From NCBI RefSeq assembly GCF_017599305.1, contig NZ_JAGFWR010000003.1, forward strand, positions 124,001 through 188,000: a stretch of 64,000 nucleotides of DNA, given 5' to 3'. Origin of the DNA: Micromonospora antibiotica (lineage in GTDB: Bacteria; Actinomycetota; Actinomycetes; Mycobacteriales; Micromonosporaceae). Below, one piece after another: positions 8,448-20,154 of this stretch. A model generated the notes under the pieces. That model worked only from the letters and a program-made list of their open reading frames with translations. It did no database searches and was not told the origin of the DNA. Within the stretch, counting starts at the first letter, position 1, and every line of letters starts with the position of its first letter. The position numbers were made by a program, and so were the translations under genes.

Positions 8448-9277
8448 GCAGCACCGTGCTGGTCACCGCGCCACCGACCGCCGTCGCGGCACCACCCGAC
8501 GCCGGCCCGCGACGACGTGCCGGCCTGCGCTGGCGGCGACTGGTCAGCCCGGTCGTGCTCGTCGCCGGGTGGGAGGCCGCCGCCCACGCCGGACTGCTCG
8601 CCCCGGAGAAACTGCCCGCGCCGAGCCGGGTGCTCGCCACCGGCGTACGACTGGCCGGCGACGGGACCCTCGGCGTCCACCTGCTCGACTCCCTCACCCG
8701 GGCCGGCGTCGGGTTGCTCCTCGGCGGGCTGCTGGCGCTGGTCCTCGGCGTCGCCGCCGGGCTGCTCCGCCTCGGCGACGACCTGGTCGACCCGCCGGTG
8801 CAGATGGCCCGGATGCTGCCCCACCTGGGACTCGTCCCGCTGCTGATCATCTGGGTGGGGATCGGCGAGTCGCTGAAGGTAACCCTGGTCGCGCTCGGGG
8901 TGTTCTTCCCGATCTACTTCAACACCTACGCTGGCATCCGGCACATCGACGAACGGCTCGTCGAGGCAGCCCGCACCTGCGGCCTCGGGCCCGCCGCCCG
9001 GCTACGGCACGTGGTGCTGCCCGGGGCGCTGCCGTCGCTGTTCCTCGGGCTGCGACTGGCGATCGGGGCGGCCTGGCTCAGCCTCGTCGTCGGGGAACAG
9101 GTCAACGCCCAGACCGGCATCGGCTTTCTGATGATGGAGGCCCGGGAGTTCAGCCAGACCGACGTGGTGGTGCTCGGCCTGGTCGTCTACGCGCTGCTCG
9201 GCCTGCTGTCCGACCTCGCCCTACGGATCCTGGAGAGGAGGACCCTGACATGGCGACGCGGCCTGCGCGCGACCTGA
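8444..9277 (+). CDS. ssuC: SsuC-like ABC transporter permease
   Basis: A 277-residue membrane protein with about six membrane helices and a BPD_transp_1 domain. The coupling-helix EAA-type loop is visible as LVEAARTCGLGPAARLRHVVLPGALP. The GTG start at 8444 overlaps the ssuA stop (GTGA). It forms the pore that takes substrate from the binding lipoprotein and is powered by the ATPase encoded next. Confidence 0.87.
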   Translation: MSSTVLVTAPPTAVAAPPDAGPRRRAGLRWRRLVSPVVLVAGWEAAAHAGLLAPEKLPAPSRVLATGVRLAGDGTLGVHLLDSLTRAGVGLLLGGLLALVLGVAAGLLRLGDDLVDPPVQMARMLPHLGLVPLLIIWVGIGESLKVTLVALGVFFPIYFNTYAGIRHIDERLVEAARTCGLGPAARLRHVVLPGALPSLFLGLRLAIGAAWLSLVVGEQVNAQTGIGFLMMEAREFSQTDVVVLGLVVYALLGLLSDLALRILERRTLTWRRGLRAT

Positions 9278-10104
9278 CCGGTCCACCCGGCGGCACGGCC
9301 GGGCTGACCGGCGGGGTGGGTGGGATGACCGGCGGGGCGGAGGCCGGGGTGACCGGCACGGCCGTGGGCAGGGTGACCGGTGGGGCGGCGGTGCTGACCG
9401 CCCACGGGGTGCGGCGGGCCTTCGACGGCCGGCCGGTGCTCGCCGGGATCGACCTGACCATCGCCGCCGGTGAGGTGGTGGCGCTGCTCGGCGGCAGCGG
9501 GTCCGGCAAGAGCACCCTGCTGCGGGTCCTCGCCGGCCTGGACGCCGAGGCCACCGGCCGGACCCGGGTGCGCGGCACCGCCGCCGTGGTCTTCCAGGAA
9601 CACCGGTTGCTGCCCTGGAAACGGGTCGGCGACAACGTCGCGCTGGGGTTGACCGGCCCCCACGTGCGCTCCCGGGTGGACCGGGCGCTGACCGAGGTGG
9701 GTCTGGCCGACCGGCACCGGGCCTGGCCGGCGGAACTCTCCGGCGGTCAGGCGCAACGCGTCGCGGTGGCCCGGGCCCTGGTCCGGGAGCCGGACCTGCT
9801 GCTGCTCGACGAGCCGTTCGGGGCACTCGACGCGCTGACCCGACTGCGGATGCAGTCCCTGCTGCGGCGGCTACGCGCCGAGCACGGCTTCGCCGCCCTG
9901 CTGGTCACCCACGACGTCGAGGAGGCGCTGCTGCTCGCCGACCGCATCCTGCTGCTCGACGGGGGCGTCATCGCCGAGGAGATCCCCGTCGACCTGGACC
10001 CCGCCGGCCGGTCCGCCGACCGACCGGCCCGCTCCCCCGACCAGCCCGCCTTCGGCGCGTTGCGTCGCCGGCTACTCGACCGCCTCGGCGTACCCGCCGC
10101 CTGA
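9250..10104 (+). CDS. ssuB: SsuB-like ABC transporter ATPase
   Basis: A 284-residue ATPase with Walker A (GGSGSGKST, residues 81-89), Q-loop Gln116, signature LSGGQ (163-167), Walker B with DEP (187-189) and the H-loop in VTHD. From the ATG at 9250 the first 50 residues are an odd Gly/Thr-rich segment with repeated TG(G) units, absent from typical SsuB. In-frame ATG 9325 or GTG 9373 may be the true start. It overlaps the permease gene by 28 bases. It powers organosulfur uptake. Confidence 0.87.
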   Translation: MATRPARDLTGPPGGTAGLTGGVGGMTGGAEAGVTGTAVGRVTGGAAVLTAHGVRRAFDGRPVLAGIDLTIAAGEVVALLGGSGSGKSTLLRVLAGLDAEATGRTRVRGTAAVVFQEHRLLPWKRVGDNVALGLTGPHVRSRVDRALTEVGLADRHRAWPAELSGGQAQRVAVARALVREPDLLLLDEPFGALDALTRLRMQSLLRRLRAEHGFAALLVTHDVEEALLLADRILLLDGGVIAEEIPVDLDPAGRSADRPARSPDQPAFGALRRRLLDRLGVPAA

Positions 10105-10119
10105 CCCCCGGAGCCGACC

Positions 10120-11538
10120 ATGACCCGCTGGACACCCGACCCGAGTTTCTACCCCTCCCCCCGCGAGGCGGCCACCGCACCCGCCGAGAAGCTGGCCTAC
10201 GTCGCCGCGTTCGACCGTGCGGCGCAGCGGCCGGACGCGATCGTCGTGCTCGACACCGACCCGGAATCCGCCGACTACGGCCGGGTGGTCGGCTGGACCG
10301 ACCTGCCGCACACCGGCGACGAGCTGCACCACTTCGGGTGGAACGCGTGCAGCAGCGCGCTCTGCCCCACCGCACCGCACCCGCACGTCGAGCGGCGCTA
10401 CCTGATCGTGCCGGGGCTGCGGTCGTCGCGCATCCACGTGTTCGACACCCGGCCGGACCCGCGCACCCCGCAGCTGGTGAAGGTGATCGGCGCACAGGAG
10501 CTGGCCGAGAAGTCCGGCTACTCCCGCCCGCACACCGTGCACTGCGGCCCCGACGGCATCTACCTGTCGGCGCTCGGCGGCGTCGACGGTGCCGAGGGTC
10601 CCGGCGGCATCGCCGTGCTCGACCACACCACGTTCGCCGTCCGGGGCGCCTGGGAGGCCGACCGGGGCCCGCAGTTCCTGGCGTACGACGTGTGGTGGCA
10701 CCTCACCCAGGACGTCCTGGTCACCAGCGAGTGGGGCACCCCGTCGATGATCGAGGACGGCATCGTCGGCGAGCTGCTGCTGGGGCGGAAATACGGGCAC
10801 GCGATCCACTTCTGGGACCTCGCCAAGCGCCGGCACGTGCAGCGGGTCGACCTCGGCGACCAGTACCAGATGGCGCTCGAACTGCGCCCCGCGCACGACC
10901 CGACCCGGTCGTACGGCTTCGTGGGGGTGGTGATCAGCGTCGAGGACCTGTCCGCGTCGGTCTGGTTGTGGCACCGCGACGGCGCGGGTGCGGACGCCCC
11001 GTGGACGGTGACCCGGGTGATCGACATCCCGGCGGAACCCGCCGATCCGGCCGACCTGCCGGACCTGCTCAAGCCGTTCGGGGCGGTGCCACCGCTGGTC
11101 ACCGACATCGACCTGTCGGTGGACGACCGGTTCCTCTACGTCTCCTGCTGGGGCACCGGGGAGCTGCGCCAGTACGACGTCAGCGACCCGTTCCACCCGG
11201 TGCTGGTCGGCTCGGTACGGCTCGGCGGCATCGCGGCCCGCACCGCCCACCCGGCCGCGCCGGACGAGCCCCTGGCCGGTGGCCCGCAGATGGTGGAGAT
11301 CAGCCGGGACGGCCGGCGGGTCTACGTCAGCAACTCGCTCTACGGTTCCTGGGACGACCAGTTCTATCCCGACGGGGTGGGCGCCTGGCTGGCCAAGCTG
11401 GACGTCGACCCGGAACGCGGCGGGCTCACCCCGGACGTGCGGTTCTTCCCGCGCGGCGCGGAGTTCCGGGGGCTGCGGGTGCACCAGACCCGGTTGCAGG
11501 GCGGCGACGCCAGCTCCGACTCGTACTGCTTCCCGTGA
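10120..11538 (+). CDS. Selenium-binding protein/methanethiol oxidase family protein
   Basis: A 472-residue protein of the SBP56/SELENBP1 family. Family segments are visible: the DELHHFGWNACSS region, GYSRPHTVHCGPDG, a long beta-propeller with ALGGVDG, and DIDLSVDDRFLYVSCWGTGELRQYDV. Characterised bacterial and human members are methanethiol oxidases, giving formaldehyde, H2S and H2O2, and the bacterial enzyme uses copper. It starts 15 bases after ssuB and shares that operon, so it probably frees sulfide from an imported methylated sulfur compound. This is an unusual partner for an Ssu transporter. Confidence 0.85.
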   Translation: MTRWTPDPSFYPSPREAATAPAEKLAYVAAFDRAAQRPDAIVVLDTDPESADYGRVVGWTDLPHTGDELHHFGWNACSSALCPTAPHPHVERRYLIVPGLRSSRIHVFDTRPDPRTPQLVKVIGAQELAEKSGYSRPHTVHCGPDGIYLSALGGVDGAEGPGGIAVLDHTTFAVRGAWEADRGPQFLAYDVWWHLTQDVLVTSEWGTPSMIEDGIVGELLLGRKYGHAIHFWDLAKRRHVQRVDLGDQYQMALELRPAHDPTRSYGFVGVVISVEDLSASVWLWHRDGAGADAPWTVTRVIDIPAEPADPADLPDLLKPFGAVPPLVTDIDLSVDDRFLYVSCWGTGELRQYDVSDPFHPVLVGSVRLGGIAARTAHPAAPDEPLAGGPQMVEISRDGRRVYVSNSLYGSWDDQFYPDGVGAWLAKLDVDPERGGLTPDVRFFPRGAEFRGLRVHQTRLQGGDASSDSYCFP

Positions 11539-12170
11539 CCGGGCGGACCCTGCTGGCGTTGGTGGCGCTCGGCGCGTTCCACGGGTTGAACCCGGCGATG
11601 GGGTGGCTCCTCGCGGTCGCCCGGGGGTTGCAGGAGCGTCGCCGGGCGGCGCTGCTGGCCGCGCTGCCCCCGGTCGCGGCGGGTCACCTGGCCTCGGTGG
11701 CGATGGTCGCCGCGCTGGTCACCGCCACCCGCTCGGTCACGGCCAGCACCGCGCTGACGGTGACCGGCGGGGCGGTGCTGGTCGGTTTCGGGCTGTGGCG
11801 GCTGTTGTCGCAGCGGCATTTCCGCTGGGCCGGGATGCGGCTGTCGGCGGCGCAGATGGCCGGTTGGTCGTTCCTGATGTCGTCGGCGCACGGCGCCGGG
11901 CTGATGCTGCTGCCGGTGCTGCTGGCCGACCCGCAGCCGGCCGGCGGGCACGCCGGGCACCTGGCGGCGGCACCGGCCGGCGCGCTGCCGGGACTGGTCG
12001 CGGCCGGGGTGCACACCCTGGTCATGCTGGGCGTCGCATCGACCGTCGCGCTGGTGGTGTACGAGGTGCTGGGGGTCGGGGTGCTGCGCCGGGCCTGGTT
12101 CAACGTGGACCGGCTCTGGGCCGGGGTGCTGGTCGCGGCGGGGGTGGTGACGCTGGCCGCCGCGATCTGA
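11535..12170 (+). CDS. Six-helix membrane protein coupled to the methanethiol oxidase gene
   Basis: A 211-residue polytopic membrane protein with about six helices, starting at a GTG that overlaps the upstream stop (GTGA). His-containing segments occur at helix ends: AFHGLNPAMGWLLAVA near the N-terminus, AAGHLASV, SSAHGAGLMLLP and GVHTLVML. The topology and the HGLNP motif loosely recall NicO/UreH-type metal transporters, but I cannot assign a family firmly. Translational coupling to the methanethiol oxidase suggests it supplies the metal or exports a product. Confidence 0.6.
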   Translation: MTGRTLLALVALGAFHGLNPAMGWLLAVARGLQERRRAALLAALPPVAAGHLASVAMVAALVTATRSVTASTALTVTGGAVLVGFGLWRLLSQRHFRWAGMRLSAAQMAGWSFLMSSAHGAGLMLLPVLLADPQPAGGHAGHLAAAPAGALPGLVAAGVHTLVMLGVASTVALVVYEVLGVGVLRRAWFNVDRLWAGVLVAAGVVTLAAAI

Positions 12171-12213
12171 CCGAATGGCCCCGGCCGTGGTCGGCCAGTG
12201 GTCCTGCCCGGCG

Positions 12214-12244
12214 GGTAACTCCTACTGATTCAATAGGAGTTACC
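12214..12244. promoter_or_regulatory. 11-bp inverted repeat upstream of the sulfite-oxidase-like gene
   Basis: GGTAACTCCTA at 12214-12224 is exactly mirrored by TAGGAGTTACC at 12234-12244 with a nine-base centre. It ends 23 bases before the GTG start, and no T-tract follows, so an operator is more likely than a terminator. Its core CCTA-N9-TAGG matches the site between ssuD and ssuA. Confidence 0.65.
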
Positions 12245-12267
12245 GTCGCCGAGCCGAAGGAGCCCCG

Positions 12268-13545
12268 GTGTCCACCGTTGTGTCGTACGACGAGGCAGAC
12301 CACGATGCCTGCCGGGCCCGGCAGTGGCTGGCCGGTCAGGCCCGGGACCCCGGGGTGTCCCGCGCCGAGCTGATCGCGGTGGGCACGGCGATGAGCGCCC
12401 TCGCCGCCGCCACCGACACCCGGGATCCGGTCACGCCCGCCGCCGGGCCGGTCGGGGTGGCCCCGGGCATCGTCAAACCGCTCGACCCCGCGCAGCTCAC
12501 GCCCCGCGACGGCAACGCCGAGATGCGGTGGGAGGCGATGTCCGGCCAGGGGTACGTGGTGCCGAACGACCGGTTCTTCGTCCGCAACCACACCCACACC
12601 CCCCGCATCGACGCCGACACCTGGCGACTGCGGCTGTACGGCGACGGCCTGCGCGACACACCGACCCGGGACGCCCCGGTCGAGTTCGGCTACGCCGACC
12701 TGCGGGCGCTACCCGCCGTCGAGCTACCCGCCCTGGTCGAGTGCGCCGGCAACGGGCGGCACTTCTTCGCCAGCCAGCAGGACACCCCGGCCTCCGGGGT
12801 GCAGTGGCGGCTCGGCGGTGTCGGGGTGGCCCGCTGGCGCGGGGTGCCGCTGGCCACCGTGCTACGGCACGCCGGGCTGACCCCCGACGCGGTGGACGTG
12901 ATGCCGGAGGGCCTGGACCCGCCGTACGTCAGCGGGGGTGTCGACCTCGGCCGGGTACGCCGTCCGCTGCCGATCGGCAAGGCCCTCGACGACGTGCTGC
13001 TGGCGTACGAGATGAACGGTGCGCCGCTGCCACCCGACCACGGCTTCCCGGTCCGGGTGGTGGTGCCCGGCTGGATCGGGATCTCCTCGATCAAGTGGGT
13101 CGGTGCGATCGAGGTCTCCACCGTCGCGCTGTTCTCCCCGTGGAACACCAGCCTCTACCGGATGTTCGGACCCGGCCGGCCGGTCGACGGTGGGCCGGTC
13201 GACACGCAGTCGGTCAAGAGCGCGTTCGAGCTGCCCTGGGACGCCCGGCTGGCGGCCGGTGTCGAGACCACGCTGACCGGCCGGTCGTGGTCCGGGGCCG
13301 GTCCGATCGACCGGGTCGAGGTCGACACGGGCGACGGGTGGCAGCCCGCCACGCTGGTCGGGGCGGACCGGGGCGGGCCCTGGCAACGGTGGTCGACGCG
13401 GTGGTGTCCGCCGACCGCCGGCCGGTGGACGCTGCGGGCCCGCGCGGTGGACGTGACCGGTCGGGGTCAGCCCGACCGGGCCCCGGGCAACGACCTCGGG
13501 TACCTCTTCGACGGGGTGGTCCGGCATCCGGTGACGGCGGTGTGA
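12268..13545 (+). CDS. Sulfite oxidase-like molybdopterin oxidoreductase
   Basis: A 425-residue protein with the oxidoreductase molybdopterin-binding domain (about 90-300) and a C-terminal Mo-co dimerisation domain (to about 420). The expected molybdenum ligand Cys159 lies in LVECAGNGR, and NDRFFVRNHTH and GWIGISSIKW are family motifs. No heme b5 domain and no signal peptide are present, so it looks cytosolic. A GAAGGAG precedes the GTG start. With the sulfonate genes upstream and the shared palindrome, it probably oxidises the sulfite released by the SsuD-like enzyme to sulfate. Confidence 0.87.
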   Translation: MSTVVSYDEADHDACRARQWLAGQARDPGVSRAELIAVGTAMSALAAATDTRDPVTPAAGPVGVAPGIVKPLDPAQLTPRDGNAEMRWEAMSGQGYVVPNDRFFVRNHTHTPRIDADTWRLRLYGDGLRDTPTRDAPVEFGYADLRALPAVELPALVECAGNGRHFFASQQDTPASGVQWRLGGVGVARWRGVPLATVLRHAGLTPDAVDVMPEGLDPPYVSGGVDLGRVRRPLPIGKALDDVLLAYEMNGAPLPPDHGFPVRVVVPGWIGISSIKWVGAIEVSTVALFSPWNTSLYRMFGPGRPVDGGPVDTQSVKSAFELPWDARLAAGVETTLTGRSWSGAGPIDRVEVDTGDGWQPATLVGADRGGPWQRWSTRWCPPTAGRWTLRARAVDVTGRGQPDRAPGNDLGYLFDGVVRHPVTAV

Positions 13546-13773
13546 GCCGCCCGTCGCCCGGCTGGACCGCCACCCGGCGGGACCGCCGACCGCAGGACTA
13601 CCCGGCATCCGCCGGCCGGTGGGTGTCCGGTGTTGACGGGCGACGGGCCCTCTGCCGCGTGGATCGGGTCGACCGCCCGGGTGCCATGGGCGGCCGGGTG
13701 CCACGAGCGGCCGGCCGTCCCGGCGCGACGGTCGTCGCCGTCGCGCCGGGTGGGGGCCGGGATCAGACCGGGG

Positions 13774-15177
<1,404 letters not shown>

Positions 15178-15371
15178 TCAAGACGGTGAGGGGTGCACCG
15201 TCCCGACCTTTCGCCCGAGTGCGGTGGCCGGCCCGGGAGGCGGGGTGGTCGCCCGGAGGCCACGCCCGCCTGTGCCGTCGCTCAGCCGCCACCGCCGAGG
15301 TCGAGGGGTTACCCGGTGACGCTATCGAAACATCTCCCAGAGTTCAACGAACGTCGATGCCTAAGCCGCCG

Positions 15372-17333
15372 TCACTCGGTGGCGGCGAGGTAGCCGCTCG
15401 CCTGCAGCTCGAACAGCTCCCGGTAGGGCCCGTCGGCGGCCATCAGCGTGTCGTGGTCGCCCTGCTGCACCAGCCGACCGTGGTCCATCACGAAAATCTG
15501 GTCGGCGTGCCGGACGTTGGCCAACCGGTGGGTGATCAACACGACCGTCCGGTCGGGCCGCCGCCGCAGGTGCTCGAAGAGCGCGTGCTCGGCGCGGGCG
15601 TCGAGGGCGGCCGACGGCTCGTCGCAGATCAGCAACCGGGCGTCGCGGTAGAGGCCCCGGGCGGCCACCAGCCGCTGCCACTGCCCGCCGGAGAGGTCGT
15701 GGCCGTTCTTGAACTCCCGGGCCAGCAGGGTGTCGTAGCCGAACGGCAGCCCGGCGATCATGTCGTGCGCGGCGGCCGACCGGGCGGCGTCCTCGACGGT
15801 CGGGCCGGCCGCGTCCGGGGGCCGGTCGTGCCGGCCGATGCGGATGTTCTGCGCGGCGGTGAACGGGAACTTCCACCACTCCTGGGTCATCACCGCCACC
15901 TGGGCCGCCGTCGCCGCCGGGTCCAACTCGGCGACGTCGACGCCGTCCCACCGGATCACCCCGCCGGTGGGCCGGTAGAGGCCGGCGATCAGCTTGGCCA
16001 GGGTGGTCTTGCCGGAGCCGTTCTCACCGACCAGGGCGATCACCTCGCCCCGCCGGATGGTCAGGCTGACCTCGTCCACCGCCGGGGCGTCGGTGTCCGG
16101 GTAGCGCAGGCTGACCCGGTCCAGCTCGATGTGCTCGAAGCCGGCGGTGGGCCGCCCCTGCCCGGCGGCGGTGCGGCTGTCGGCCCGGTCGAGGAAGTCC
16201 CGGTAGTCCTGGTAGTAGAGGGCGTCCTCGTAGAGGTTGTTGGTGGCGTAGACGGCGAGCGCGAGGCTGCTGCGCGCCGACTGGAGGGCGAGCAGGGCGG
16301 TCGCCGCCGCGGCGAGCGCGACCACGCCGGTGAGCAGCAGCCCGCCGAGCACGGCGTAGACCGCGAAGGCCGCGATCCCGCCGACGGACATCCCGACGGC
16401 CCTGGTCCGGCTCTGCGCCCGGGCCAGCCGCAGCAGCGCGGCCGTCTCGACGGTCATCATCCGGCGGAACTCGGCGAGCAGGAAGTCCCGCATCTGGTAG
16501 GCGCGCACCTCGGCGGCGGTGTGCCGGTTGGCCATCAGGTGGGCGAGCATCCACATCCGGCGGCGGCGGTTGATCCGGGCCAGCATGTCCAGGTACTGCC
16601 GGCGGGCCATCCGCACCGCGGTGACCGCCTCCGGCACGGCAGCCAGCAGCAGGCAGGGCAGCAGCACCGGTTGGATCACGGTCACCGCGGCGGCGGTGGC
16701 GAGCACGCCCACCACCCCGGTGATCAGGTTGACGGTGTGGTCGACGATCGACGCCGCCTCGGCCATCCCCCGGTCACGGACCCGGTCCATCTCCTCGGCG
16801 AAACCGGCGTCGTCGAAGGCGGCCAGCTCGACCGCCGTGGTGGTCTCGAACAGCCGCAGCTCCACCGCGTAGTTGATCTGTGGAATCAGCCGGGCCTGCG
16901 CCCAGCCGGCGGTGACGGTCAACGTGCCCTTCACGGCCACCGCCGCGGCGGCCAGGACCAGCGCGGGCAGCGCGGCCCGGACCCGGTCGGGCGTCGGACC
17001 GGCGGCGAACAACTCGCGCAGCACCCCGGTGGTGGCGAGCAGACCGAGGGTGGTCATCACCCCGGCGGCGAGGTTCAGACCGATCGCGGCGAGGGTGTCG
17101 CGACGGTTGGTCGCCCAGGCCAACGCGATGGCCTCGCGCACCAGTCGGGGCAGCCGGCGGGCCACCGACCGGAAGCTGGTGTGCGCGAACTCGGTGGCGT
17201 GGTGCATCCATCCGCCGTCCGCCAATTCCGGCAGATCCAGCCCGGCCTCCGCCGACCCGGCCTCCGCCGACCCGGCCTCCGCCGCGGGCTCGTCCGTGGG
17301 GGTCGAACGGCGGGGGCCGATCACCGTCGCCAT
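15372..17333 (-). CDS. ABC exporter (fused membrane and ATPase domains)
   Basis: A 653-residue half-transporter: ABC membrane domain with about six helices (about 65-340) followed by an ATPase with Walker [10 protein letters not shown], signature LSGGQ, a DEPSAALD Walker B/D-loop and the H-loop ITHRL. The N-terminus (about 20-32) holds three AEAGS-type repeats from 15-bp DNA repeats at about 17,245-17,281. GGAGGA precedes the ATG. It works as a dimer to export an unknown substrate. It is alone, divergent from pgi, and downstream of the similarly oriented xylanase promoter region. Confidence 0.85.
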   Translation of the reverse strand: MATVIGPRRSTPTDEPAAEAGSAEAGSAEAGLDLPELADGGWMHHATEFAHTSFRSVARRLPRLVREAIALAWATNRRDTLAAIGLNLAAGVMTTLGLLATTGVLRELFAAGPTPDRVRAALPALVLAAAAVAVKGTLTVTAGWAQARLIPQINYAVELRLFETTTAVELAAFDDAGFAEEMDRVRDRGMAEAASIVDHTVNLITGVVGVLATAAAVTVIQPVLLPCLLLAAVPEAVTAVRMARRQYLDMLARINRRRRMWMLAHLMANRHTAAEVRAYQMRDFLLAEFRRMMTVETAALLRLARAQSRTRAVGMSVGGIAAFAVYAVLGGLLLTGVVALAAAATALLALQSARSSLALAVYATNNLYEDALYYQDYRDFLDRADSRTAAGQGRPTAGFEHIELDRVSLRYPDTDAPAVDEVSLTIRRGEVIALVGENGSGKTTLAKLIAGLYRPTGGVIRWDGVDVAELDPAATAAQVAVMTQEWWKFPFTAAQNIRIGRHDRPPDAAGPTVEDAARSAAAHDMIAGLPFGYDTLLAREFKNGHDLSGGQWQRLVAARGLYRDARLLICDEPSAALDARAEHALFEHLRRRPDRTVVLITHRLANVRHADQIFVMDHGRLVQQGDHDTLMAADGPYRELFELQASGYLAATE

Positions 17334-17567
17334 GGGTCCTCCCGGGCCGAAGGGGGCAGGGCACGGCGAGCCTACTGTCGGCGACGATCCGGTGTCGCCC
17401 CGTGCTCGGCGTGTCGTACACCTGTCGCATTGGCGTGTCGCCGGCCACCCCGGGGCGGCGGCTGCGCCGGGTCGCGTCGCGTGGCCGCGCCCCGGGTGGC
17501 AGGCTGGGACGCGAACCGTCGGCGGCACCACGCGCCGACGACCGTCGTGAAGGAGAAGATCGACCCG

Positions 17568-19205
<1,638 letters not shown>

Positions 19206-19216
19206 GGTCCGCGCGG

Positions 19217-19240
19217 CCGTTGCCGGGCACCCGGCAACGG
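19217..19240 (+). terminator. Perfect 10-bp hairpin after pgi
   Basis: CCGTTGCCGG pairs exactly with CCGGCAACGG around a GCAC loop, starting 11 bases after the pgi stop. It has no T-tract and probably acts with the second hairpin as a tandem terminator. Confidence 0.55.
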
Positions 19241-19261
19241 TCACCGGTGAGGTCCGTCGGG

Positions 19262-19293
19262 ACGGCGGCCGGGTCACCCGACCCGGCCGCCGT
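19262..19293 (+). terminator. Strong intrinsic terminator of pgi
   Basis: A perfect 13-bp GC-rich stem (19262-19274 with 19281-19293, loop CACCCG) is followed by TTCTTTC, the closest thing to a T-tract in this region. It separates pgi from the downstream GntR-type gene. Confidence 0.8.
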
Positions 19294-19308
19294 TTCTTTC
19301 GGTACGAC

Positions 19309-19319
19309 TGGTCCAACCA
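19309..19319. promoter_or_regulatory. FadR/GntR-type operator TGGTCCAACCA
   Basis: An exact TGGTNNNACCA palindrome (extended to ACTGGT/ACCAGT), the consensus for FadR-subfamily GntR regulators. It lies 37 bases upstream of such a gene and immediately before TTGACG, so autoregulation is likely. Confidence 0.7.
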
Positions 19320-19356
19320 GTTGACGGGTTGATGGGTACGCCGGCACACTGCTGCC

Positions 19357-20058
19357 GTGGCCTTCGTCCCCGTGCCCCGCAGCTCCGTCTCCGACCACGT
19401 CTTCGCCCAGCTCCGCGACGCCATCGTCAGCGGGCGGCACTCCCCGGGCGACCCGCTGCCCGGTGAACGCGAACTCGCCGCCGCGTTCGCCGTCAACCGG
19501 CACGCCGTGCGGGAGGCGCTGCGCCGGCTCCAACAGCTCGGGCTGCTGCGGGTCAGCCAGGGCGGCGTCACCCGGGTGCTGGACTGGCGGGTGCACGCCG
19601 GCCTCGACCTGGCCCTGTCCCTCGTCCAGTCCGGCGACGTGCTGCCGGTGGAGCACCTGGTCCGGGACATGCTGGAGATGCGCGCCTGCGTCGGGGTCGA
19701 CGCGGCCCGGCGCTGCGCCGTCCGGGCCGGCGGGACGGTAGGGCAGGTCGTGGTCGACACCGTGGAACGGTTCGCCGCGCTCGCGCCCGACCTGGCCGCG
19801 ATGGCCGAGGCGAACATCGCGCTGTGGCGGCACATCGTCACCGGCAGCGGCAACACCGCCTACCTGCTCTCCTTCAACAGCCTGGTGGCCGGGGCGCTGG
19901 CCGTCGGGGAGGTGCCGCCACAGCGACGCGCGGCCGAGTTGCTGGACGTCGCCGGGCACCGCCGGCTGGCCGCCGCGATCGCCGACGGCCGGGGCGACGA
20001 CGCCGCCACCGAGGCCCACACCCTGCTCACCGCGTCCCTCACCGCCCCCACCGGCTGA
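19357..20058 (+). CDS. GntR-family (FadR subfamily) transcriptional regulator
   Basis: A 233-residue regulator starting at GTG 19357. The N-terminal winged helix is typical GntR (VFAQLRDAIVSG, GDPLPGERELAAAF, VNRHAVREALRRLQQLGLL). The C-terminal all-helical effector domain is of FadR/FCD type. An exact TGGTNNNACCA operator precedes it. Genes of this kind often respond to acyl-CoA or organic acids. The following sterol-desaturase-family gene, 96 bases downstream on the same strand, is a plausible target or operon partner. Confidence 0.82.
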   Translation: MAFVPVPRSSVSDHVFAQLRDAIVSGRHSPGDPLPGERELAAAFAVNRHAVREALRRLQQLGLLRVSQGGVTRVLDWRVHAGLDLALSLVQSGDVLPVEHLVRDMLEMRACVGVDAARRCAVRAGGTVGQVVVDTVERFAALAPDLAAMAEANIALWRHIVTGSGNTAYLLSFNSLVAGALAVGEVPPQRRAAELLDVAGHRRLAAAIADGRGDDAATEAHTLLTASLTAPTG

Positions 20059-20154
20059 CCGCCACCCACCCGCCGACCGCTACCCACCCCCACCCGCCGA
20101 CCCGTCCCGGGCGTCCACCCCCGCCGCCCGTCCCCCCGGAAGGGAACGTCGCGC

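Noticed and set aside
12214..12244. The 11-bp inverted repeat as an intrinsic terminator of the ssu operon
   Set aside because: No T-tract follows, it ends 23 bases before the next start, and its core matches the ssuD/ssuA control site, so an operator fits better.
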